Below, in pieces: positions 32,361 through 40,041 of a DNA stretch of 40,041 nt (within the stretch, counting starts at the first letter, position 1; each line of letters starts with the position of its first letter). The notes under the pieces were generated by a model. The model had not been told where the DNA came from, did no database searches, and saw only the letters and a list, made by a program, of their open reading frames with translations. The stretch spans positions 1 to 40,041 of the forward strand of contig JBFWUM010000039.1 in the NCBI GenBank assembly GCA_050247255.1, given 5' to 3'. The stretch is from JBFWUM01 sp050247255 (GTDB lineage Bacteria > Acidobacteriota > Vicinamibacteria > Vicinamibacterales > UBA2999). A program made the position numbers and the translations under genes.

Positions 32361-34446
32361 ACTGCTCTGCGGTGTGCTCGATGCCAATGTCCTCTTCGTC
32401 CGTATGCGCCCAGAACTGGTCGCTCTCTCGATCTTCCGCACCGCTTGAGACTGACTCGGTGACCGGCAGCGCCACGCGCGCTCCGTGCCGGACAGGCGAG
32501 GTTAGAGTGTGCTCTGCCACGGCGTCTAGGACGGCTTCATTGTGGATTCGACCCGCAAGCCATCTGTCGCGCCAGTGGTCCACGATCATCTGAGTCGCTC
32601 TTCTTCCGTTCGGCAGGAGGTAATGTGGACGACTCTCCACCCCGAGAAGGATCTCCCTGAAGTTGCGCGCCAAGACGACGCCATAGACGAGTCGGGGACT
32701 GCCATGCTGCAACAGGAGGTTGGCAGGCAGTCCGAGAGCGTCGAGAGCAGCACGCACCTTCCGGAGCTTTGGATTCACGCCCTCTCCGAAGATGCTGTTG
32801 ACCGGCCGGCCGCTCTCCAGGCGCGCCAACAACAGTTCCACAGCCTCAACGGTGCCTTGGGAGAAGTGGTACGAACCGTAGCCGACCGTACGCCCAAGGG
32901 GCTCATATATGAGTTCGCCCCCGCCGGGCCCAAGTGACATTCGTAGGCGGTTGTACTGACTCGGGGCGATGCTGTATAGACTCGTCGTTCCAAGTAGAAC
33001 GAGTCTCGGACGACGAACTATGGCCCGCCCGGCCATCGACGATGCGATGATGCTGGGAGCCTTACTGTAGCGGCGCTGATACTCACGACGCACTTCAGGA
33101 CTCACCACCATCAGCGCCACTAGTTTTCCGCCGAGAACGTGGTTGTAGGGTGCCACGGCTCCGCAGACGGTTATGTCCATCACGTCGATGCCGACGTGCG
33201 AGGCCTTGACGTGGCGCGCGATCGTTGTGACGGCTCGTCGGACGTTCCCGCTGCGAAGAGCTTCAGACCACTTCTCTGGTGTGAGACCGCTCAAGGTGGC
33301 CTCGTTCAGTTCCAGCCGTGCGCGAAGCAGTTCTGCGAGCCCGGACGCGCGCTTGGAGCGAAACAGGTGGGTTCTGGCCTCTCGGGCCCACTGTGAGCGT
33401 GAACCGGAGCCCCGCTTGTGTTGCTCCCGCTGCGGATAGAGACGATGCTGTGCGCGCTCAGTCGAAGCCAGCGATCTCAGGCGATCCATTACCTCTGAAG
33501 TCGGTGATGTCAGGTCGACTCTTCGAAGATGGCCCTCCGCGATGAAATCCGCGATGTAGATCGCGTCGACTAGCTCTTGGATCGATGTGTCAAGCCAACG
33601 CGTCCACTTCGCTGGCAACTCCGCAGCCATGCGTTGGAGAAGAACGTCGCTCGTCCATCCAATCCATTGGTCGCGAACCGTGAGTTGGACGATTGGGCTC
33701 CCGAGAGCCGCGATCCCAATGACCGGGTGGCACGGGGCCGCCTTGTCGCGGATCAGGAAGAAGAGCTTTCGTCCCGGCGTACTCTGATACGTAGTCGTCC
33801 ACGTGTGACGGAAGTAGCGCCAGACGTCAAGAAGGTCCAGGCCCGTGAAGGCACACCGTTTGCCGGCGATCGCTGGCTGCACGTATGGATCGACGGTGCG
33901 ACGCAGCAGCCCTTGCGCGAGCGGCCCTTCCTCGGCCGCCACTGCCGCCAGTTGCCTTGATAGGTCCACCCCGTCGCGCATCAGGGAGAAGATCGATCTC
34001 CACTCTCCTCTGTGGAGGCGCATTCGCTCCATGTCCTTGACGAACCGCCTCACTGAAGGTTGCCGCAGTTGCTGGTCTCGATCGACCTCGTGCGCAGCCC
34101 GAACACGCGACTTTTCGCTTGCGGCGTCAAGGCCGTTGGCTGGCGCCATCGCTAAGACGCGGGAGCGCGAGCATCGGAGGTGCCAGCCCTGTGAGCGCAG
34201 GTCACAAAGCACGTGCACATAGAGCTTGAGTTCCAACGCGCGCCTTGACCGCAGGCCATGGGCAGCCGTGAGGCCGGAGACGCGGACGGACTCAACATCA
34301 ATTGGAGTCGGCACCCGCTCTTTGAGGCGACGGAGTGCTGACACTACGATGCGAATCGTCTTTTGCGAGGAGCCAAGGTTCCAGATCGAGGGCGTGATAT
34401 CGATCCAGCCAGCGGTTGTTGACTGCGCGACGGTACGCTCGGTCAT
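32314..34446 (-). CDS. DUF4338/DruA-like protein
   Basis: 710 residues. The central part carries a segment resembling DUF4338 (DruA): KLFFLIRDKAAPCHPVIGIA followed by VRDQWIGWTSDVLLQRM near residues 265-300, and later VCGAVAPYNHVLGGKLVALM, SIIASSMAGRAIVRRPRLVL and LGTTSLYSIAPSQYNRLRM (about 450-540). A long N-terminal helical region and a C-terminal acidic tail flank it. DruA belongs to type I Druantia; its chemistry is not well established. ATG 34446 overlaps the GHKL gene's stop as ATGA, so I prefer it to 34482. I rate the family call as probable from remembered motifs, and the gene itself as certain. Confidence 0.7.
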   Translation of the reverse strand: MTERTVAQSTTAGWIDITPSIWNLGSSQKTIRIVVSALRRLKERVPTPIDVESVRVSGLTAAHGLRSRRALELKLYVHVLCDLRSQGWHLRCSRSRVLAMAPANGLDAASEKSRVRAAHEVDRDQQLRQPSVRRFVKDMERMRLHRGEWRSIFSLMRDGVDLSRQLAAVAAEEGPLAQGLLRRTVDPYVQPAIAGKRCAFTGLDLLDVWRYFRHTWTTTYQSTPGRKLFFLIRDKAAPCHPVIGIAALGSPIVQLTVRDQWIGWTSDVLLQRMAAELPAKWTRWLDTSIQELVDAIYIADFIAEGHLRRVDLTSPTSEVMDRLRSLASTERAQHRLYPQREQHKRGSGSRSQWAREARTHLFRSKRASGLAELLRARLELNEATLSGLTPEKWSEALRSGNVRRAVTTIARHVKASHVGIDVMDITVCGAVAPYNHVLGGKLVALMVVSPEVRREYQRRYSKAPSIIASSMAGRAIVRRPRLVLLGTTSLYSIAPSQYNRLRMSLGPGGGELIYEPLGRTVGYGSYHFSQGTVEAVELLLARLESGRPVNSIFGEGVNPKLRKVRAALDALGLPANLLLQHGSPRLVYGVVLARNFREILLGVESRPHYLLPNGRRATQMIVDHWRDRWLAGRIHNEAVLDAVAEHTLTSPVRHGARVALPVTESVSSGAEDRESDQFWAHTDEEDIGIEHTAEQSTEPYSRRPRSRRLA

Positions 34447-35936
34447 CGAGACCTCAGGAACACCGCGATTGCGTCGCTCCATGCCCGTCGTAAGCTTTCA
34501 ACGTGCTTTCGCTGCAACGGGCTGTTGGCTTCGAGATCGGCTCGTGCGGCGGCCAAGACGAGGCGGTCCAGGTAATCCGGAGGGCATCCGCCCCGTGCTT
34601 CGGCCATCTGGTACAAGTCCGTGAAGAACGGATGATTCGTATTCACCGTCACGACTATCGAACCACGCGCACAGCGCACAGCGTAGAACTCGCGACCTGA
34701 AAGCGGCTTGCGCTCAAGACGGTATCGAAGACCATCGGCGATAGTCGTTCTTGCGGCGAGGCTGGCAGGAGGCATCAAGAGCGCGTCGTGACGCGATGCG
34801 GCTACCGTAGCTGAGTGGCCCGGCTCGGCCGGCGAGTTGCTGAAGGCGAGTCGCGCTCGTCGATTGAGCGTGCGTGCGACCACCTCGAGTTCGTGTGAGA
34901 GCAACTGCCTGAGGTCCGGGCTTGGGCGAATCCCCTGCTTGTTGACAGTCACGCCGAACATGCGGTCCAGGACCGGCGGGAACCGAATCTCGCAACGCCA
35001 CCAATCGTCGTAGTGCTCTCGCCGTTTGGCGCCAAAGAAGTGCCACCCATAAGCAATCTCACGTTCAGCCCTAACGACAGAGATGCCACCGCCCGCGACG
35101 ATTCCGGCACGGCGCTTCTCATCGACGGACCATTTGTGCCAGCGGTTGACGGGCAATTCGGAGAATGTCACCTCGATCTGGCCGCAGCCCTCCTCGCCCG
35201 CGACGTCAAGAAGAAGGGGTCGGCCATATCGCCTGGCGCCATGCAGGAGCGAGCGTCGCTCCAGGTAGAGCGGATCGATCGGCTCGATCGACGTCTCGTT
35301 GAGTTGAATGTGCGCGCCCCTCCAGATGGGATAGCGATAGACACGTCCGAGAGAGCGTCGCATGTCCTCCAGAGCGGCGCGCGTCGGCAGGCGCATGACG
35401 CGATCGCAACGCGTCCAAAGCACCAGTGTGCCGCTCTTCGCAGGCTTGGCACCGAGCCACCTCGGTAGCGAGCCCCGCCGCGGACGCGGGAGGGTCTGGA
35501 GGGTGCCGGAGACGACTTCGTCCACGTCGAGGTAGGAGTGGTATACGGCGCCCGGACTCTGCCACGAGTACACGTCGAGGCGCCGAGCATGGCTGATGGC
35601 GCTGTTTGGGAGCCCCATTCCGAATCGGCCGAGGCCCAATCGGTCGTCGAAGCGACTGCTTCCGCCGAACTGGAGTGCATGCGCGAGGGTCGAGGCAGCC
35701 ATCCCACAGCCGTCATCCAAGACTCCAACGGCGATGGGAGCGCCTCCTCTCCCATCGGAGAAACTGGCGATCTCTTGAATCATCACGCTGATGCGTGACG
35801 CGCCTGCCTGGAGAGAGTTGTCAATCAACTCAGTCAGTGCCGACACAAGGTTTCGATAGCCGGCATCGCGATTCGCGAGGACAAAGTGACTTGGAGCGAC
35901 GATCGGTGTGGCGGTTGTTGCACCGCGGCGATTCAT
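34443..35936 (-). CDS. GHKL (HSP90/MutL/MORC-like) ATPase
   Basis: 497 residues. The Bergerat ATP fold is clear. The N-box is ALTELIDNSLQAGASRI (Glu36, Asn40), the G1 box is VLDDGCGM (72-79), and the G2 box is GLGRFGMGLPNSAISHARR (101-119). A second domain of the ribosomal-S5 type seems to follow (residues ~230-350), as in MutL and MORC proteins. These ATPases dimerise when they bind ATP and can clamp nucleic acid. GGAGG lies six bases before the ATG at 35936. The gene is translationally coupled to the DruA-like gene. A GHKL partner is not part of the Druantia types I can recall, so its inclusion is notable. Confidence 0.86.
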   Translation of the reverse strand: MNRRGATTATPIVAPSHFVLANRDAGYRNLVSALTELIDNSLQAGASRISVMIQEIASFSDGRGGAPIAVGVLDDGCGMAASTLAHALQFGGSSRFDDRLGLGRFGMGLPNSAISHARRLDVYSWQSPGAVYHSYLDVDEVVSGTLQTLPRPRRGSLPRWLGAKPAKSGTLVLWTRCDRVMRLPTRAALEDMRRSLGRVYRYPIWRGAHIQLNETSIEPIDPLYLERRSLLHGARRYGRPLLLDVAGEEGCGQIEVTFSELPVNRWHKWSVDEKRRAGIVAGGGISVVRAEREIAYGWHFFGAKRREHYDDWWRCEIRFPPVLDRMFGVTVNKQGIRPSPDLRQLLSHELEVVARTLNRRARLAFSNSPAEPGHSATVAASRHDALLMPPASLAARTTIADGLRYRLERKPLSGREFYAVRCARGSIVVTVNTNHPFFTDLYQMAEARGGCPPDYLDRLVLAAARADLEANSPLQRKHVESLRRAWSDAIAVFLRSR

Positions 35937-36138
35937 CGCGGCCTCCAGTTCGAATCAAGACATCGGTATGCCAAGCGGCCTATAGACCGCCGACGGCAAT
36001 GCGTGCCGAGGTCGATTCGGGGCTATGCACCGATCACATCGGCAGGCGTCGAGTATAGGCCGCGTCTGTATTCTCTCGACCTCAATCGTGCAAACGCTTC
36101 GCGCGAGTCGCCCCCGGCAGCACAGACCTTCCGCCGCC
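35937..36138. promoter_or_regulatory. Right boundary of the island; upstream region of the GHKL-DruA-like pair
   Basis: These 202 non-coding bases lie between the divergent-facing end of pntB and the GHKL gene start. On the minus strand a good -10 hexamer TATACT (36052-36057 region) stands about 115 bases before the ATG, but no matching -35 is found at 17±1 bases (TTGAGG is 22 bases away). A promoter for the minus-strand pair is therefore only tentative. I saw no integrase site or long repeat. Confidence 0.3.
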
Positions 36139-37526
<1,388 letters not shown>

Positions 37527-37530
<4 letters not shown>

Positions 37531-37814
37531 GCCCGCGGCCCCTTCTCGCGGAACATCCGCAGCATGCGGTCCGTGATCATGAAGCCGCTGACGATGTTCG
37601 TGAACGAGGCGCCGACGGCCACCGCGCCGAGCACGGTGCTGACCGTGTCGTGCTGTTCGCCCGTGACGAGCAGCGCGCCGACGACGGCGATCGCCGAGAT
37701 CGCGTTGGTCAGCGACATCAGCGGCGTGTGCAGCAGCCGCGACACGTTCTTGATCACCTGCAGGCCGACGAACGTGGCCAGCATGAAGACGAACGCCATG
37801 GACCAGAACGACAC
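37527..37814 (-). CDS. pntAB: NAD(P) transhydrogenase subunit alpha-2 (membrane part)
   Basis: 95 residues with three hydrophobic helices (MAFVFMLATFVGLQVIKNVS; LMSLTNAISAIAVVGALLVT; VAVGASFTNIVSGFMITDRM), equal to the membrane segment that is fused to the alpha subunit in E. coli but separate in Rhodospirillum-type operons. A much longer open frame continues upstream to 38738 but is a shadow of pntAA. The start is GTG at 37814: GGGGAGG stands eight bases before it, and it lies two bases after the pntAA stop. Confidence 0.9.
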
Positions 37815-37816
37815 GG

Positions 37817-38980
37817 CTACGACCTCCCCGCGCCGGCCTGGCCGGCCGCGTTCAGCAGTTCCGTCACGCGCGCGTGGACGACGGCGCCGCCCAGCGTGAG
37901 CAGCGTCTCCTGCACGATGTCGTCCTCGCGGTTCAGCGCGAGCACGGGGCCCGACTCCTCCTTCTTCACGAGGTGCTGGAGGAACGTGACGATGTTCTTG
38001 GAATACATCTGGCTGGCGTGGAACGGCACCATCGATGGCAGGTTCGACGGCCCGATGATGCGGACGCCGTGGTGGACGACGTCCTCGTCCGGCCGGGTCA
38101 GCTCGCAGTTGCCACCGCGGTCGGCGGCCAGGTCGACGACGACCGAGCCGGGCTGCATCGCCTCGACCATCTCCGTGGTGAGGAGGATCGGCGCCCGCCG
38201 GCCCTGCACCTGCGCCGTGGTGATCACGACGTCGCTCTGCGCGACGACCTTCAGCATCATCTCGCGCTGCCGCTTGTAGAAGGATTCGTCCTGCGCGCCG
38301 GCGTAGCCGCCCTTCACCTCGGCGCCAGCGGCCTCGAGCGGCAGCTCGACGAACTTCGCGCCGAGGCTCATGACCTGTTCCTTCGCGGCCGGGCGCACGT
38401 CGTACGCCTCGACCTTCGCGCCGAGCCGCCGCGCCATCGAGATCGCCTGCAGGCCCGCGACGCCCGCGCCGACGATGAACACCTTCGCCGGGGAAATCGT
38501 GCCGGCCGCCGTCATCATCATCGGGAACATGCGGGGCAGCGCGTCGGCGGCCAGCAGCACAGCCTTGTAGCCGGCCACGGTGGCCATCGACGACAGCGCA
38601 TCCATGCTCTGGGCCCGCGTGGTGCGCGGCATCAGCTCCATCGAGAGGAGCGTCACGCCGGCCTGCGCGACGGGCGCGAGCGCGGCGGGGTTGCCGAGCG
38701 GGTCGGCAAAGCCGATGACGGTCTGGCCCGGCTTCCACGCGGCATCCGCCGGCATGGCGCGGACCGTCAGGATGACGTCCGCGGAGGCGAGGATGGCGCC
38801 GCGGTCCGCCATTTCGGCTCCCGCGTTGGCGTAGGCGGCGTCGGGAATCCCGGCGGCATCACCCGCGCCCCGTTCGATGGTGACGGTCATCCCTGCCTTG
38901 CGAAGGGCGGCGGCGCCGTCCGGGACGAGGGCCACGCGCCGTTCACCCGGCCATGTTTCCCTGGTTACTCCAATCCGCAT
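37817..38980 (-). CDS. pntAA: NAD(P) transhydrogenase subunit alpha-1 (NAD(H)-binding)
   Basis: 387 residues of the alanine dehydrogenase/PntA family, soluble domain I. The start MRIGVTRETWPGERRVALVP is diagnostic. The NAD-binding fold is KVFIVGAGVAGLQAISMARR near residues 167-186, and the VVVDLAADRGGNCELTRPDE segment is conserved. It binds NADH and transfers hydride to the NADP+ held by PntB. It is the first gene of the pntAA-pntAB-pntB operon. The region 38981-39090 upstream is the likely promoter. Confidence 0.95.
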   Translation of the reverse strand: MRIGVTRETWPGERRVALVPDGAAALRKAGMTVTIERGAGDAAGIPDAAYANAGAEMADRGAILASADVILTVRAMPADAAWKPGQTVIGFADPLGNPAALAPVAQAGVTLLSMELMPRTTRAQSMDALSSMATVAGYKAVLLAADALPRMFPMMMTAAGTISPAKVFIVGAGVAGLQAISMARRLGAKVEAYDVRPAAKEQVMSLGAKFVELPLEAAGAEVKGGYAGAQDESFYKRQREMMLKVVAQSDVVITTAQVQGRRAPILLTTEMVEAMQPGSVVVDLAADRGGNCELTRPDEDVVHHGVRIIGPSNLPSMVPFHASQMYSKNIVTFLQHLVKKEESGPVLALNREDDIVQETLLTLGGAVVHARVTELLNAAGQAGAGRS

Positions 38981-39045
38981 CGGAACACCTTACCCCGGGA
39001 TGCACGGTTTGCTCCCGGTCGGATCTGTCGGTTGCCGCAATCGTT

Positions 39046-39089
39046 AACCGGCCTTGACTGCAAGTCTGTCAAAGGCTGTCAACCGGCCT
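39046..39089 (-). promoter_or_regulatory. Repeat-rich upstream region of the pnt operon, possible promoter/operator
   Basis: On the minus strand two TTGACA hexamers (39077-39082 and 39067-39072) lie ten bases apart. A TTGAC/GTCAA inverted repeat spans 39054-39072 (plus strand ttgac tgcaagtct? gtcaa layout), and the nonamer aaccggcct occurs at 39046-39054 and again at 39081-39089. This is suggestive of -35 elements and a regulator site ahead of pntAA. No consensus -10 at the right distance is visible. Confidence 0.3.
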
Positions 39090-39090
39090 C

Positions 39091-39765
39091 TTACGCGCCG
39101 GCCATCGCGTCGTTGAAGTACCGCACCATGGGTGTGATCGCCCGAAACACCGTCAGCAACTCGGGGTAGAACGCCGGATCGTACGCGAACGCCGCCGGGT
39201 ACTCCTTCGCCGCGAGAAACTGCTTGTGCCGGAGCAGGTCCGCCGCCGGGTGGTCAGGCAGGAAGCCGCGCGGCACACGCGTCAGCGTGGCGCCCTGCAT
39301 CGACCCGACGGCCGAGACGAAGCTCCGGGCCTTCAGGATGCGGCGCAGCGTGGCGCGGTCGCGCGCGATCCGCTCGCGGATGCGGAGCAGGTCCGTGGCG
39401 TCGGGCATGTAGATGCCGCCGCCGATCCAGACCCAGCCGGGCGTCACCTCGAGATAGAGGCCGCCGCCGCGCTTCAGCAGGTGCCGCGACGGGAAGTGCG
39501 CCGCCGCGTTGGTCTTCAGCGGCGACTTGTCCGAACTGAAGCGGGTATCCCGGTACGGCCGGAAGAGCGAGACCTTCGGGTGCGACACGAACTCGGGCGC
39601 AAAGCCGGCCAGGTCCGTTTCGAGCCGGCCGAGGAGCCGCACGAGCGGGCCGCGCACATGTGTCTCGTAGTCGTCCTTGTGCGCCTTGAACCACTCGCGG
39701 TCGTTGTTGCGCTTGAGCGCCCGGAGAAACGCGAGCGTTTTCTTCGAGAAGACGGGTTCGGCCAT
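39091..39765 (-). CDS. DUF2461 family protein
   Basis: 224 residues, full length for the family. Typical elements are FSKKTLAFLRALKRNNDREW at the start, FKAHKDDYETHVRGPL, VSLFRPYRDTRFSSDKSPLK in the first third, and GGGLYLEVTPGWVWIGGGIY in the centre. DUF2461 (TIGR02453) proteins are widespread in soil bacteria and fungi and have no established function. The ATG at 39765 fits the conserved N-terminus. The gene is on the same strand as pntAA, 110 bases upstream, and is probably transcribed separately given the repeat-rich gap. Confidence 0.88.
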   Translation of the reverse strand: MAEPVFSKKTLAFLRALKRNNDREWFKAHKDDYETHVRGPLVRLLGRLETDLAGFAPEFVSHPKVSLFRPYRDTRFSSDKSPLKTNAAAHFPSRHLLKRGGGLYLEVTPGWVWIGGGIYMPDATDLLRIRERIARDRATLRRILKARSFVSAVGSMQGATLTRVPRGFLPDHPAADLLRHKQFLAAKEYPAAFAYDPAFYPELLTVFRAITPMVRYFNDAMAGA

Positions 39766-39820
39766 GAGTGCCCGTGATCTTACGGCGGCGCCCGCCCCGG
39801 GTGCGTGCGGCGTATAGTTG

Positions 39821-40041
39821 ATGGGAGCGGTACCCGTGAGCCTCCTCCCGCGATTCGTCGTCCTTTTCGATGGCGCCTGCCCGCTGTGCCGCCGGACCGT
39901 ACGGGTCCTGCGCCGGCTCGACTGGTTCCACCGGCTGACGTTCGCCGATGCGACGGATGACGCCGTGCGGGAACGGCATGCGCCTGGGCTCGAGCGTGCC
40001 GCGGCCCTGACCGAGATGTACGTCGTGGACGTGGCCGGCCG
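39821..40041 (+). CDS. DCC-family (thiol-disulfide oxidoreductase-like) protein, N-terminal part
   Basis: The frame reads VVLFDGACPLCRRTVRVLRR from about residue 13, the defining D-x-x-C-x-x-C start of the DCC (DUF393) family, then LDWFHRLTFADATDDAVRER. It runs off the right edge after about 73 residues. Family members look like small thioredoxin-fold oxidoreductases, often beside DoxX-like or membrane proteins. The start is either ATG 39821 or GTG 39836; GGGAG at 39824-39828 better serves the GTG. It is divergent from the DUF2461 gene. Confidence 0.82.
   Translation, partial: MGAVPVSLLPRFVVLFDGACPLCRRTVRVLRRLDWFHRLTFADATDDAVRERHAPGLERAAALTEMYVVDVAG

Larger units (their letters stand above)
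21437..35936. mobile_element. Putative six-gene anti-phage island, Druantia-related
   Basis: Six large genes in two converging units: a plus-strand row of four (two unknowns, a DruE-like DUF1998 helicase, a Cas4/AddB-like nuclease) and a minus-strand pair (GHKL ATPase, DruA-like DUF4338 protein). Base composition drops against both flanks, and A/T-ending codons become common. The block sits cleanly between an exported NTF2-like gene and pntB. No recombinase or att site is visible, so horizontal origin rests on composition and content, and the edges are approximate. Confidence 0.65.

Noticed and set aside
21437..35936. DISARM or BREX as the identity of the island
   Set aside because: No DNA methyltransferase, PLD nuclease (DrmC), PglZ or BrxC-like gene is present; the helicase is of DruE size.
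21380..36010. Shared 8-mer gccgacgg at both island edges as a target duplication
   Set aside because: An 8-base match in GC-rich DNA is expected by chance and is not placed symmetrically.

Overview
The window is a 40 kb piece of a GC-rich bacterial chromosome. Most of it is visibly above 70% GC; one hand-counted line near 12.0 kb is 45 of 60 bases. It has short gene gaps, many ATGA/TGATG overlaps and Gram-negative aerobic housekeeping genes. The gene mix (three-subunit transhydrogenase, actinobacterial/Sdh1-type succinate dehydrogenase, membrane MutS-like ATPase, DUF2461, DCC protein) would suit a soil Acidobacteriota such as Vicinamibacteria. That placement is inference; no rRNA marker is present. 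I saw no tRNA, rRNA, CRISPR array, integrase or transposase, and no gene-free stretch longer than about 300 bases.

Region 1 (1-4239, minus strand) is a tightly coupled row: a split PEP-synthase-like phosphotransferase (swivelling-histidine subunit, then ATP-grasp subunit), a DHA2-type efflux pump and a DinB/YfiT-like protein cut by the window edge. Divergent from it (4382-6249, plus strand) are a DoxX membrane protein and a benzoate-CoA-ligase-family enzyme. A three-gene ECF sigma factor unit and a repeat-built coiled-coil membrane protein follow (6289-8616, minus).

Region 2 (8774-17455, minus strand) runs as sdhC-sdhA-sdhB, a small TPR-like gene, then a RidA-fold protein, a crotonase, an acyl-CoA dehydrogenase and a 781-residue fusion of a flavin monooxygenase with an Old Yellow Enzyme domain. 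The fusion has the architecture of 2-aminobenzoyl-CoA monooxygenase/reductase (also annotated as salicylyl-CoA 5-hydroxylase). With the aryl-CoA ligase, the set suggests an aerobic CoA-thioester route for anthranilate or a related aromatic acid, delivering reducing equivalents and acyl-CoA to the respiratory chain. Next come a MutS-like ATPase, a methyltransferase, YaeQ and a Tat-exported NTF2-like protein (17607-21262).

Region 3 (about 21.3-36.0 kb) is a foreign-looking island of lower GC (about 60% in one hand-counted line). Four plus-strand genes encode a 999-aa unknown, a 357-aa unknown, an 1853-aa DEAH helicase with a C-terminal DUF1998 region (DruE-like), and a Cas4/AddB-type iron-sulfur PD-(D/E)XK nuclease. 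They run tail to tail, with overlapping 3' ends, into a minus-strand pair: a GHKL ATPase and a 710-aa DUF4338/DruA-like protein. I read this as a candidate anti-phage system related to Druantia but with a gene content I do not recognise as a described type. It is the most interesting part of the window.

Region 4 (36139-40041) returns to host genes: pntB, pntAB and pntAA for the proton-translocating transhydrogenase, a DUF2461 protein, and the start of a DCC-family thiol oxidoreductase-like protein.
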